Origin: Metabacillus sp. KUDC1714
Lineage (GTDB): Bacteria; Bacillota; Bacilli; Bacillales; Bacillaceae
NCBI RefSeq assembly: GCF_014217835.1
Contig: NZ_CP055263.1
Coordinates: 4,405,501-4,469,500 of the forward strand
DNA: 64,000 bases
Reading direction: 5' to 3'
Both the position numbers and the translations under genes were made by a program. Positions 45,749 through 53,264 of this stretch are shown one piece after another (position 1 is the stretch's first letter; every line of letters starts with the position of its first letter). Under the pieces are notes generated by a model. It did no database searches. It saw nothing but the letters and a program-made list of their open reading frames with translations, and was not told the DNA's origin.

Positions 45749-46234
45749 TTGGTCACAATTATTTCATCATTTTTTGCAATTTGTATGGCTCTGTTTGTTT
45801 TATTCATTCGAATAAAATCAGCTAAGAAGCCTGCAACTGCAAAAAAAATTATTTTGCCACCGATATTTATGAGTACAGGTGCTTTGATGTTTATTCATCC
45901 AATGTTCCGCGTATCAGCCGCTGAGTTTTTTGAGGCTTTACTTGTTGGTATGATCTTTTCGATTCTTTTAATTAAAACATCGAATTTTGAAATTAGAGAG
46001 GATAACATTTATCTTAAACGATCAAAAGCTTTTGCTTTTATTTTGATTGGGTTGTTACTCATTCGTATAATCATGAAATCATATTTAAGTAATACAATTG
46101 ATGTTGGAGAATTAAGTGGCATGTTTTGGATTCTTGCATTCGGGATGATTGTTCCTTGGAGAATCGCGATGTTCTTTTCTTTTAGAAGGGTGAAAAATCA
46201 GCTAGATTCTTCCTCTAATATACCAACAATTTAA
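45749..46234 (+). CDS. ccdC: Cytochrome c biogenesis protein CcdC (YneJ)
   Basis: About 161 residues with four to five membrane segments, matching CcdC by position and by PATAKKIILPPIFMSTGALMF and RIAMFFSFRRVK. TTG 45749 is chosen because AAAGGA (45734-45739) is nine bases away; a TTG at 45740 directly abuts that site. The role in cytochrome c maturation is inferred from the B. subtilis locus. Confidence 0.88.
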   Translation: MVTIISSFFAICMALFVLFIRIKSAKKPATAKKIILPPIFMSTGALMFIHPMFRVSAAEFFEALLVGMIFSILLIKTSNFEIREDNIYLKRSKAFAFILIGLLLIRIIMKSYLSNTIDVGELSGMFWILAFGMIVPWRIAMFFSFRRVKNQLDSSSNIPTI

Positions 46235-46321
46235 ATAAGACACCTGTAATTATCATTAAATGCACTTGTGCTTTATTCATGAATACTCAGATATGGTAGT
46301 GTATATTAAAATCTTTTAAAT

Positions 46322-46354
46322 AAAAAACCGAAACGATTTTCGTTTCGGTTTTTT
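46322..46354. terminator. Bidirectional terminator between ccdC and yneK
   Basis: AAAAAACCGAAACGA with TCGTTTCGGTTTTTT, T-runs on both strands, overlapping the yneK stop. Confidence 0.88.
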
Positions 46355-46778
46355 AAAAAAGTGCTTTATAAGCTGAAAAATCAATTTGTTTTTCATTCAA
46401 CCTTTTTATCAAAAATTTATGATCGCGTTTTGGGGTAGCCAAAATATAACCGCGAATGACCAAATCTAATGTTATGCTTTGAGCATTTTCCTTTAAAGCA
46501 AGTTGACCGATCTTACCAGCAATTTTTGCTCGTGCTACATCACGAAAAAGCTCTGGGACAGGTTCAACAAGATCTTCTAATAGATCCTTTTCATTTTGTT
46601 CCCACAGGTGTTTCGTTTTCTCAAGATAATAATCCTGCCAGTCTAAATCTGATTTCCCATCTTCTTTTGGCATTCTTTGAAGAAATTTTCGAAACATGAA
46701 AAATCCACCTATAGCAAACATTGAGATAAGAAAAACAACCCAAAATAAGATAAACCACAAAAACCAACCTTCTAACAT
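46353..46778 (-). CDS. yneK: DUF2621 membrane protein YneK
   Basis: About 141 residues: one N-terminal membrane segment (GWFLWFILFWVVFLISMFAIGGFFMF) and a cytoplasmic tail (LDWQDYYLEKTKHLWE, RDVARAKIAGKIGQLALKE). ATG 46778 has AGAGGTGA five bases upstream. Convergent with ccdC as in B. subtilis. Function unknown. Confidence 0.88.
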   Translation of the reverse strand: MLEGWFLWFILFWVVFLISMFAIGGFFMFRKFLQRMPKEDGKSDLDWQDYYLEKTKHLWEQNEKDLLEDLVEPVPELFRDVARAKIAGKIGQLALKENAQSITLDLVIRGYILATPKRDHKFLIKRLNEKQIDFSAYKALF

Positions 46779-46819
46779 TTTGTTCACCTCTTACTAAATA
46801 CAAACTTTCCCATATTAAC

Positions 46820-46882
46820 AGGCAGTTAGATCCCGTTCTAAGTGAAAATGAGTAGAAGTAGGTGCTAAACTGCCTGTATTGT
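46820..46882. repeat. Inverted repeat upstream of yneK
   Basis: ACAGGCAGTTAG near 46820 and CTAAACTGCCTGT near 46866 are complementary with one bulge. It lies between the two minus-strand genes and may end the upstream transcript or be a dispersed repeat. Confidence 0.45.
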
Positions 46883-46934
46883 ACGATAAATCATTTCATA
46901 TTACTATTATACACATGCAATGTAGTGTGTAAAA

Positions 46935-47141
46935 CTATTCTTGGTGTCCAAACGCATGGTGTTCTTTTGCTAAGAGGAGCAAAGCTTTTTTGACTGCTTC
47001 GACTTTTTTACGATCAAAAGCCGAACTCATTAAATCATTTAACTCAGCTTGAACATGAAACATTGAATGTTTATAGTGTATATCAACTCGAATTGTCCCA
47101 ACATCTGTTGGTAGATAAACAAATTCATATGTACGTACCAT
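46935..47141 (-). CDS. Hypothetical protein
   Basis: A 68-residue protein, MVRTYEFVYLPTDVGTIRV at the start and a helical end with AVKKALLLLAKEHHAFG. ATG 47141 follows a strong AGGAGGAGC. Not recognised; codon use is like the backbone. Confidence 0.6.
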   Translation of the reverse strand: MVRTYEFVYLPTDVGTIRVDIHYKHSMFHVQAELNDLMSSAFDRKKVEAVKKALLLLAKEHHAFGHQE

Positions 47142-47354
47142 CGTAGCTCCTCCTAGATATAACAATAATGGTATTAAATAAACTTTTTTGCATTTAAACG
47201 ATTACACGCCCAATTAAAGTGTTATGTATGTAATTTCATTTACGAATGGGCAGTTCCAATTAACCATTTTGCAAAAAAAAGGATATCCTATATAAATAAT
47301 AGCAGATTAAGCATAGATTATCACTCATTTATCGTATAAAAAAAGTGCCTGATT

Positions 47355-47430
47355 AAAAAATCAGACACTAGTCCCTTCCGATCCGTACATGGTTAAGTGT
47401 CCCGCAACAAGCGAATGTTTCGGAAGGGAC
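47355..47430. repeat. Inverted repeat GTCCCTTCCGA / TCGGAAGGGAC
   Basis: Exact 11-bp arms (near 47371-47381 and 47420-47430) enclosing about 38 bp. A separate short hairpin GTGCCTGATT / AATCAGACAC precedes it. Could be a structured RNA or compound terminator. Confidence 0.45.
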
Positions 47431-47439
47431 ATTATTAAT

Positions 47440-47547
47440 TTATACAATATCACGCTTTTTTATGCGCGTAAAGTACCAAATAATAGAAAAATTCACTTGG
47501 GTTTTATAATGATCATAAAGCCCATCCACTTTCTTATATCGATCCAT
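47440..47547 (-). CDS. Possible 35-residue small protein
   Basis: Reads MDRYKKVDGLYDHYKTQ, then a hydrophobic patch NFSIIWYFTRIKKRDIV. A weak AGAGGT precedes the ATG. Only composition and a plausible start support it. Confidence 0.3.
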   Translation of the reverse strand: MDRYKKVDGLYDHYKTQVNFSIIWYFTRIKKRDIV

Positions 47548-47747
47548 GTAATAACCTCTATCTAAAAAGAGGAGCTGATTTAATTCATTTGGAAACTTTG
47601 CCTTTAATAAAATTCATCTTGAAATAGATAAACAATTTTATCATCGGTAAGGTAAAACCTACATTAAATATATAAAGGGATTTTTTCTTCTACATAGAAT
47701 GATCTAGTAAATATATTTCTATTAAGAAATTAAGGTGAGGTGTTACG

Positions 47748-48515
47748 ATGATCGTTTATGAGGACAAAACTTCATTTGTCATGACTGAACAACATGAGCA
47801 TGCATTATTATCAGAGGGTTTTGCACAACACTGGAAACAGGAACATTTTCTTGGGATTGATAAAAGAGATTCGGTTTTATATGCAATAGCTCAGCATGAT
47901 CGTGCATGGATTGATGTTGATGAGTCACCTTTATGGAACGATGAAGCGCAAGTACCTTTTACCTTTGTCGATTTTCCAATCTCCTTAAAGCTGCATTTTT
48001 ATAAAAAAGGAATCGATGAGATTGAAGAGAAAAATCTATACGCAGCTTTACTTTGTAGTATTCACTATACTCAATTTTTTAAAGAATTAACAAACGATAA
48101 AAGAATTATCTTATTTGTAAATAAGGAGATTTCAAGACAAAAGCGCCTTTTAAATAAGTTAAACCTCTATGAAACTGATAAAAATCTAGTTTTTCACTAT
48201 AACTTGCTAAAATTTTGTGACAATATCTCACTTTTTGTATGTATGCAGGAAGCTGGTGCAATAGGTGATAAAGTGCATAATTGGTTTGAAAATGGTCTTA
48301 CTCAACCATTTTCGTTCTTTAAAGAATTTGCTTTTCATGCTGTGTGGAAGAGCCAAAATGAAATAATGGTAAATCCGTTTCCTTTTACTGAAGAGTTTAA
48401 GCTTTCTATTCCTTTAAGACACGTTCCTAAAGATCTTGTTAAACAGCAGGGGATTCTAAAAGCATTTCACGATGCACCAATCCAAAATAGAACTGTTGAA
48501 ATTATATCAAAATAA
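47748..48515 (+). CDS. DUF3891 family protein
   Basis: 255 residues with an early EHALLSEGFAQHWK, then AIAQHDRAWIDVDE and SIHYTQFF. The His/Asp pattern (H, HDRAW, HY) recalls an HD-like metal site, and the whole matches the DUF3891 pattern in Bacillus. Function unknown. AAGGTGAGG before the ATG. Confidence 0.75.
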   Translation: MIVYEDKTSFVMTEQHEHALLSEGFAQHWKQEHFLGIDKRDSVLYAIAQHDRAWIDVDESPLWNDEAQVPFTFVDFPISLKLHFYKKGIDEIEEKNLYAALLCSIHYTQFFKELTNDKRIILFVNKEISRQKRLLNKLNLYETDKNLVFHYNLLKFCDNISLFVCMQEAGAIGDKVHNWFENGLTQPFSFFKEFAFHAVWKSQNEIMVNPFPFTEEFKLSIPLRHVPKDLVKQQGILKAFHDAPIQNRTVEIISK

Positions 48516-48531
48516 GCTTCGAAATTGATTG

Positions 48532-48548
48532 ATAAAACGTTTTCAATT
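48532..48548 (-). promoter_or_regulatory. Possible cre (CcpA) site
   Basis: On the minus strand TTGAAAACGTTTTATC fits the cre consensus with one mismatch, about 75 bp before the sugar isomerase gene. Confidence 0.5.
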
Positions 48549-48622
48549 AAAATGATGAGAATTTAGGATTTATTTGGTATGATTACTATGAAACTACTTT
48601 AAATGAGGAAGGAAGTACATAA

Positions 48623-49375
48623 ATGAACAATTCGATCGCTGTACAATTATACACTTTACATGCAGAATGTGAAAAAGATTTTTATGGAACATTAGAAAGA
48701 GTAGCTGGATTAGGTTTTAATGGTGTTGAATTAGCAGGGTATTGGGGAAAAGAAGCGGAAGATTTGAAGGCAACTCTTGATCGACTAGGCCTTAAAGCAG
48801 TTAGCAGCCACGTTCCACTAGAAAGAATGGAAGAAAACTTAGAAGCTGAACTAGAATATTTAAAAGCAATCAACTGCAATAATATCGTTTGTCCATATTT
48901 AGTAGAAGATAGACGTGGAGATTATTCACAATTAGCTAAAAGCTTAAACGAGATTGGAAAAAGAAGTCAGCAGGAAGGGATTTCATTAAGTTATCATAAT
49001 CATGATTTTGAACTTGAAAAAGGTGATAGTGTTTCACATCTTGAACAACTTTTTGCTGATACAAATTCAGAGTATGTTAAAGCTGAATTGGATGTATACT
49101 GGTTAACTCTTGCTGGTGAAGATCCATTAGAATGGATGGAAAAATACACTGGGCGTATGCCACTAATTCATTTGAAAGATATGACAACAGATAGCGATAG
49201 AACCTTTGCTGAATTAGGTACTGGTGGAGTAGATATCGAGGGTGTTCTTAAAAAGAGTAAGGAAACACAAATCCAATGGTATGTTGTCGAACAAGATAAA
49301 TGTAATCGTTCTCCTTTCGAAAGTATTGAAATAAGTATCAACTATTTAAAAACTACATTACCTAAAATCGGATAA
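48623..49375 (+). CDS. Sugar phosphate isomerase/epimerase (TIM barrel)
   Basis: 250 residues of the AP endonuclease 2/xylose isomerase-like superfamily: LGFNGVELAGYWG, SYHNHDFELE, AELDVYWLTLAGEDP, PLIHLKDM and WYVVEQD supply the metal-binding Glu/His/Asp ligands of the barrel. It probably acts on an inositol- or keto-sugar-type substrate. Monocistronic, with a long-hairpin repeat downstream. Possibly under CcpA. Confidence 0.85.
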   Translation: MNNSIAVQLYTLHAECEKDFYGTLERVAGLGFNGVELAGYWGKEAEDLKATLDRLGLKAVSSHVPLERMEENLEAELEYLKAINCNNIVCPYLVEDRRGDYSQLAKSLNEIGKRSQQEGISLSYHNHDFELEKGDSVSHLEQLFADTNSEYVKAELDVYWLTLAGEDPLEWMEKYTGRMPLIHLKDMTTDSDRTFAELGTGGVDIEGVLKKSKETQIQWYVVEQDKCNRSPFESIEISINYLKTTLPKIG

Positions 49376-49390
49376 AAATAAGAAGAATAA

Positions 49391-49477
49391 CAAGGGACTG
49401 TCCCCTCGAAAAATACCAATACATGTAGCAATTAATTAAGTCAAGGCTATATATTCGGTAAGGGGTCAGACCCTTTT
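49391..49477. repeat. Long-hairpin intergenic repeat, second copy type
   Basis: Left end AAGGGACTGTCCCCTCG, middle AATACCAATACATGTAGC and GGCTATATATTCGG, right end AAGGGGTCAGACCCTTTTTT. Same layout and partly the same words as 2344-2431. Confidence 0.55.
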
Positions 49478-49524
49478 TTATCGTTTACGAAATAATAAAA
49501 TTCTTTAACTGTGGATAAGGGTAC

Positions 49525-49633
49525 GACATCCAGCTCCAGCGTCTAGCTAATTTAGAATAGAAGGCAAAGAACCCTTCTATTCTAAATCAGCTTATTTGCC
49601 TGAGGCTAACTAAGACGCTTGCGCATTTGTTCT
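49525..49633. repeat. Bacillaceae CCAGCTCCAGCG-type intergenic repeat
   Basis: Begins GACATCCAGCTCCAGCGTCT and ends AGACGCTTGCGCATTTG, with complementary ends (AGCGTCT / AGACGCT) and an inner hairpin TTTAGAATAGAAG / CTTCTATTCTAAA. I recall this kind of sequence as a common dispersed element in Bacillaceae genomes. Confidence 0.6.
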
Positions 49634-49637
49634 ATGG

Positions 49638-50516
49638 TTATAGATCCAATTTTATTTCCTGTCTGTTATGTATTTTACGGTAAGCAGTTGGTGTTAACTT
49701 CTTTTGTTCCCTAAATACACGAGAAAAGGTTTGAAAGGATCGATATCCGACTTCCAAAGCAATTTCTGTGACAGGAATTGTCGTGGATGTTAATAGACTA
49801 CAAGCATGTCGAATTCGTACTTCATGTATGAAATGAACGAAATTAAGTCCAACATGTTCTTTAAATAATTCACTTAAGTACGGGATACTGACATGAAATT
49901 GTTTTGCTATATTCGATAGAGTTATATTCTCATCATAATGAAGATGGATGTATTGAATAATGTCCCATATGATGCCTTTTTTTGTTGCTCGTTTTTTGAT
50001 AAAAGCAGACGAGTGATTTACCTGACGATTTCGTTCAAATAAAACTAATACCTCAGCCATTTTTGCTTTTAAAACAACTTCTTTATATGATTTATTACTC
50101 CTGTATTCGTCAAGCATTTCATATAAATGCTGTTTCATTTTAAAAAAATGCTCCTCATTTAGTTTTAAATATGGTTTAAGTTCCAATTCCCCAGAATCAG
50201 TTAATAAACTATGAAGACCAAGATCGTGGATGAGACCAAGATCAAAAATACAGTTAACTAATAATAAGGGTGTTTCTTTTTCAGCCACAATCTCATGTAT
50301 TTGATAGGGGAGGATGAATGTAAACGTTCCAGGTTCCATTTTATGTTTCCTTCCATTGATAATTTCAAATCCGTTTCCTCCAATAACCAACGAAAATTCA
50401 AGGTAATCGTGGCGATGAGAAGGGAAAGTGGACTCGATTTCGTTAATGGAAAGATGAAACGGGAATGTTGTATCCATATTAGGATATGAAGATAGATACA
50501 TAGGGAATATTGTCAA
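49638..50516 (-). CDS. AraC-family transcriptional regulator
   Basis: 292 residues: N-terminal cupin-like sensor (HRHDYLEFSLVIGGNGFEIINGR) and C-terminal double helix-turn-helix (ITLSNIAKQFHVSIPYLSELFKEHVG and VTEIALEVGYRSFQTFSRVFREQ). It is divergent from the Gfo/Idh/MocA oxidoreductase gene and probably controls it in response to a sugar. Confidence 0.9.
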   Translation of the reverse strand: MTIFPMYLSSYPNMDTTFPFHLSINEIESTFPSHRHDYLEFSLVIGGNGFEIINGRKHKMEPGTFTFILPYQIHEIVAEKETPLLLVNCIFDLGLIHDLGLHSLLTDSGELELKPYLKLNEEHFFKMKQHLYEMLDEYRSNKSYKEVVLKAKMAEVLVLFERNRQVNHSSAFIKKRATKKGIIWDIIQYIHLHYDENITLSNIAKQFHVSIPYLSELFKEHVGLNFVHFIHEVRIRHACSLLTSTTIPVTEIALEVGYRSFQTFSRVFREQKKLTPTAYRKIHNRQEIKLDL

Positions 50517-50753
50517 TGCTTCCGTGTCCTCCTTAACAGAAAAAATGAGATAAATAGATGAAAAATTGATCAGCTTTTTTCCTCTATTTATCTTATCATA
50601 AATGTAAGCGTTATAATAAGCTCTTTACTTAAAAGGGGTTTGATGGGTTTGCAATTGGCGTTTTGTTGCAAAAAAGATGGATATATATAAATCGATCACT
50701 ATTATAAGCATGGAAAGCAAAAATACATTTAAATATAACAAGGAGGAATACAA

Positions 50754-51827
50754 ATGGAAACGAGTAAAATAAGATTAGGGATGATAGGTGCAGGAGCAAT
50801 TGGGAGTGTTCACTTAAATACTTTTGGAAAACTAACGGATGAGGTCATCATTCAAGGCATTACTGATGTTTATTTACCACTAGCAGAAAAGCGCGCCGAG
50901 GAATATGGAATAAACACAGTGTTCAATAGCGCAGAAGAATTAATCCATGATCCACAAATAGATGCAGTCATTATTGGTGTACCAAACAAGTGGCATGCCC
51001 CATTAGCTATTCAAGCGTTAAAGGCAGGGAAGCATGTACTTGTTGAAAAGCCAATGGGAATTAATAGTGAAGCTGCTAAGGAAATCGTAAGAGCACAACG
51101 AGAATCTGGAAAAGTTGTCATGGTAGGTCATCAAATGAGATGGCAGTGGCAATTTCAACAAATAAAAGAACAAGTTGAAAAGGGATCACTAGGTAAAATT
51201 TATAATGCCAAGACTGGTTGGTTCCGTAGAAAAGGAATTCCTGGATGGGGTAGCTGGTTTACACAGAAGTCTGAAGCTGGTGGCGGGCCATTGATTGATA
51301 TCGGGGTTCATATGCTAGATATAGCTCTTTATTTAATGGGAAATCCGAAGCCAGTATCCGTTTATGGTTCAACATATGCTGAATTCGGTCCAAAGAAAAA
51401 AGGAATTGGTTCTTGGGGAACGCCATATTGGAACGGCCAATATGATGTCGAGGACTTGGCAACTGCATTGATTAAAATGGAGGATGGTTCTACATTATCA
51501 CTAGAAGTTAGCTGGGCCGTTCATATGGATACAAGTAATGAACCTTTTATTCACTTGATGGGCTCAGAGGGTGGTGCATCACTAAGTGGTAATCATGCAA
51601 AAATCTTAACAGAACAATTTGACCGTGCTATTGATATTGATCTTACACCACCTGTAAGTGAACAAGATGATCGTGTCCAATTAAGTAGACATTTTATTGA
51701 ATGTATTCGTGAAGGAAAACAACCAATCACATCTGCAATGTCAGGATTAACTAATAACCTTATCCTGGACGCCATCTATGAATCTTCGATAACTGGTCGT
51801 GAAGTTGTGTTAGATTGGAATATTTAA
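50754..51827 (+). CDS. Gfo/Idh/MocA family oxidoreductase
   Basis: 357 residues. Rossmann motif GMIGAGAIGSVH at the N-terminus, the EKP motif (HVLVEKPMGINSEAA, about residues 96-110) and the GGGPLIDIGVHMLDIALYLMG segment with the catalytic D-x3-H. Oxidises or reduces a sugar or inositol with NAD(P). AAGGAGG ribosome site. It forms a unit with the isomerase 100 bp downstream, under the divergent AraC regulator. Confidence 0.92.
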   Translation: METSKIRLGMIGAGAIGSVHLNTFGKLTDEVIIQGITDVYLPLAEKRAEEYGINTVFNSAEELIHDPQIDAVIIGVPNKWHAPLAIQALKAGKHVLVEKPMGINSEAAKEIVRAQRESGKVVMVGHQMRWQWQFQQIKEQVEKGSLGKIYNAKTGWFRRKGIPGWGSWFTQKSEAGGGPLIDIGVHMLDIALYLMGNPKPVSVYGSTYAEFGPKKKGIGSWGTPYWNGQYDVEDLATALIKMEDGSTLSLEVSWAVHMDTSNEPFIHLMGSEGGASLSGNHAKILTEQFDRAIDIDLTPPVSEQDDRVQLSRHFIECIREGKQPITSAMSGLTNNLILDAIYESSITGREVVLDWNI

Positions 51828-51927
51828 TTTTTCGTTGCGGTTATCCAAAATAGGATACCTTTTCTTCTTAATTTGGAAGACCGATTTTGATTAAAGGTTA
51901 TTTACTAACGAAAGGGTGTATTGGAAG

Positions 51928-52758
51928 ATGTTAAGAGGTATAACAAAAGCGGGGTTAGGGCAAATAAAAGATGATAAACGGTTTATTGAATTAGCAGCTG
52001 AATTTGGTTTTCAATCTGTTGATCTTGATGCGAAAAGTTTCATCGATGAATATGGTTTGGCTGGAGCGAAGGATATCTTACAAGAAAATGGGATTGAAAT
52101 AGGTGCAATTGGTCTTCCAGTTGAATGGCGTCAAACAACTGATATCTTTTCTGAAGGATTAGGAGATTTAGTGGCTACTGCAAAAGCAGCTGCTGAACTA
52201 GGATGTAAACGCTGTTGTACGTATATTTTGCCTTCAACTGACCTTAAAGCCGCAAGACTGATGAGTCTTGCAGTAAAACGATTAAGAATTTGCTCTGATG
52301 TTTTAAGTGCGTATGGGATAAGATTGGGTTTAGAGTATGTCGGACCACATCATTTAAGAAAAACCTGGAAAAATCCATTTATTTGGTCACAAGATGAGAC
52401 TTTAGAGTTAATAGATGCAATTGGGTTATCTAATGTTGGCCTCTTGCTTGATTCATATCATTGGTACACTACAGGATTAACAAGTAAGGATCTTGTAAAA
52501 TTAAAAGAAAATCAAATTGTCCATGTACATATTAACGATGCTTACAATCTGCCTACTGAGAAACTAAAAGATAATGATCGCTTATATACAGGGGAAGGAG
52601 TTATTGATTTATCCTTATTTCTGCAAAGCATTAAACAAACTGGTTACTCTGGGCCAGTTGCTCAAGAAGTCCTTACACCGAGTATGCCAACACAGCCAGT
52701 TGAAGAGCTTTTTAGAAGGTCAAAGTTAGGTTTTGATAAGGTATTTAGTCAAATCTAA
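51928..52758 (+). CDS. Sugar phosphate isomerase/epimerase (TIM barrel)
   Basis: About 276 residues of the xylose isomerase-like superfamily: GLEYVGPHHLRKTW, VGLLLDSYHWYTTG, IVHVHINDA and VAQEVLTPS give the metal ligands. ATG 51928 is preferred (AAAGGG 11 bases before it) over GTG 51916. Paired with the Gfo/Idh/MocA gene; such pairs often convert keto-sugars or inositols. Confidence 0.87.
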   Translation: MLRGITKAGLGQIKDDKRFIELAAEFGFQSVDLDAKSFIDEYGLAGAKDILQENGIEIGAIGLPVEWRQTTDIFSEGLGDLVATAKAAAELGCKRCCTYILPSTDLKAARLMSLAVKRLRICSDVLSAYGIRLGLEYVGPHHLRKTWKNPFIWSQDETLELIDAIGLSNVGLLLDSYHWYTTGLTSKDLVKLKENQIVHVHINDAYNLPTEKLKDNDRLYTGEGVIDLSLFLQSIKQTGYSGPVAQEVLTPSMPTQPVEELFRRSKLGFDKVFSQI

Positions 52759-52760
52759 TA

Positions 52761-52802
52761 AAAATATCGCAGTGCAGGAAAAGTCCCACTGCGATATTTT
52801 CA
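52761..52802 (+). terminator. Terminator after the isomerase gene
   Basis: Perfect 14-bp stem AAAATATCGCAGTG / CACTGCGATATTTT. Confidence 0.88.
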
Positions 52803-52887
52803 TTATAACTAGTGCATATATTAGTCGAGGCTTATTTGTGTTGAATCTTTTATTATTACTTAAATGTTATTTAAGAATCATTCATTG

Positions 52888-53252
52888 TCATTCATATTCT
52901 TTTTTTGCAAGCTTTTTTCGATCGTCTGTTTGGGGCGGCTCTTCTAACCATTCATTTTTTATCATTATATTTGCACCATCTTCAGCGTATAGTGAAATTT
53001 CTGGAATTAAAGAAGCATACTTAATGGCGATATCTTTTCTAGGACTTGCTGCCATAGCTGTTCCATAATTTCCAATTCCAGCAGCTATCATCGCAGACAC
53101 ATGAAACATAATTAACTTATCTGAAAAAATTGGTTTAGTACTATCTGTTACGCGGTATCCCAAGACATTGGTGAAGGCAAGTCGGCCTTTTTTAAGATGT
53201 CACTAAAAATGTCTATATGCTTTTGAGCTATATGATCTTTTCTTTGAAAAAT
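52888..53252 (-). pseudogene. DUF3231 gene remnant, frameshifted and 5' truncated
   Basis: The readable part has the C-terminal signature I associate with DUF3231 Bacillus proteins: LGYRVTDST, SDKLIMFHVSAMIAAGIGNYG, AEDGANIMIKNEWLEEPPQ. Upstream the same protein continues in another frame (KDHIAQKHIDIFSDIL) and joins by one missing A in a homopolymer near 53190. Family members are around 330 residues; only about 120 remain. It borders the LysM protein gene, whose stop is at 53265. Confidence 0.65.
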
Positions 53253-53264
53253 ACAAATTAATTA

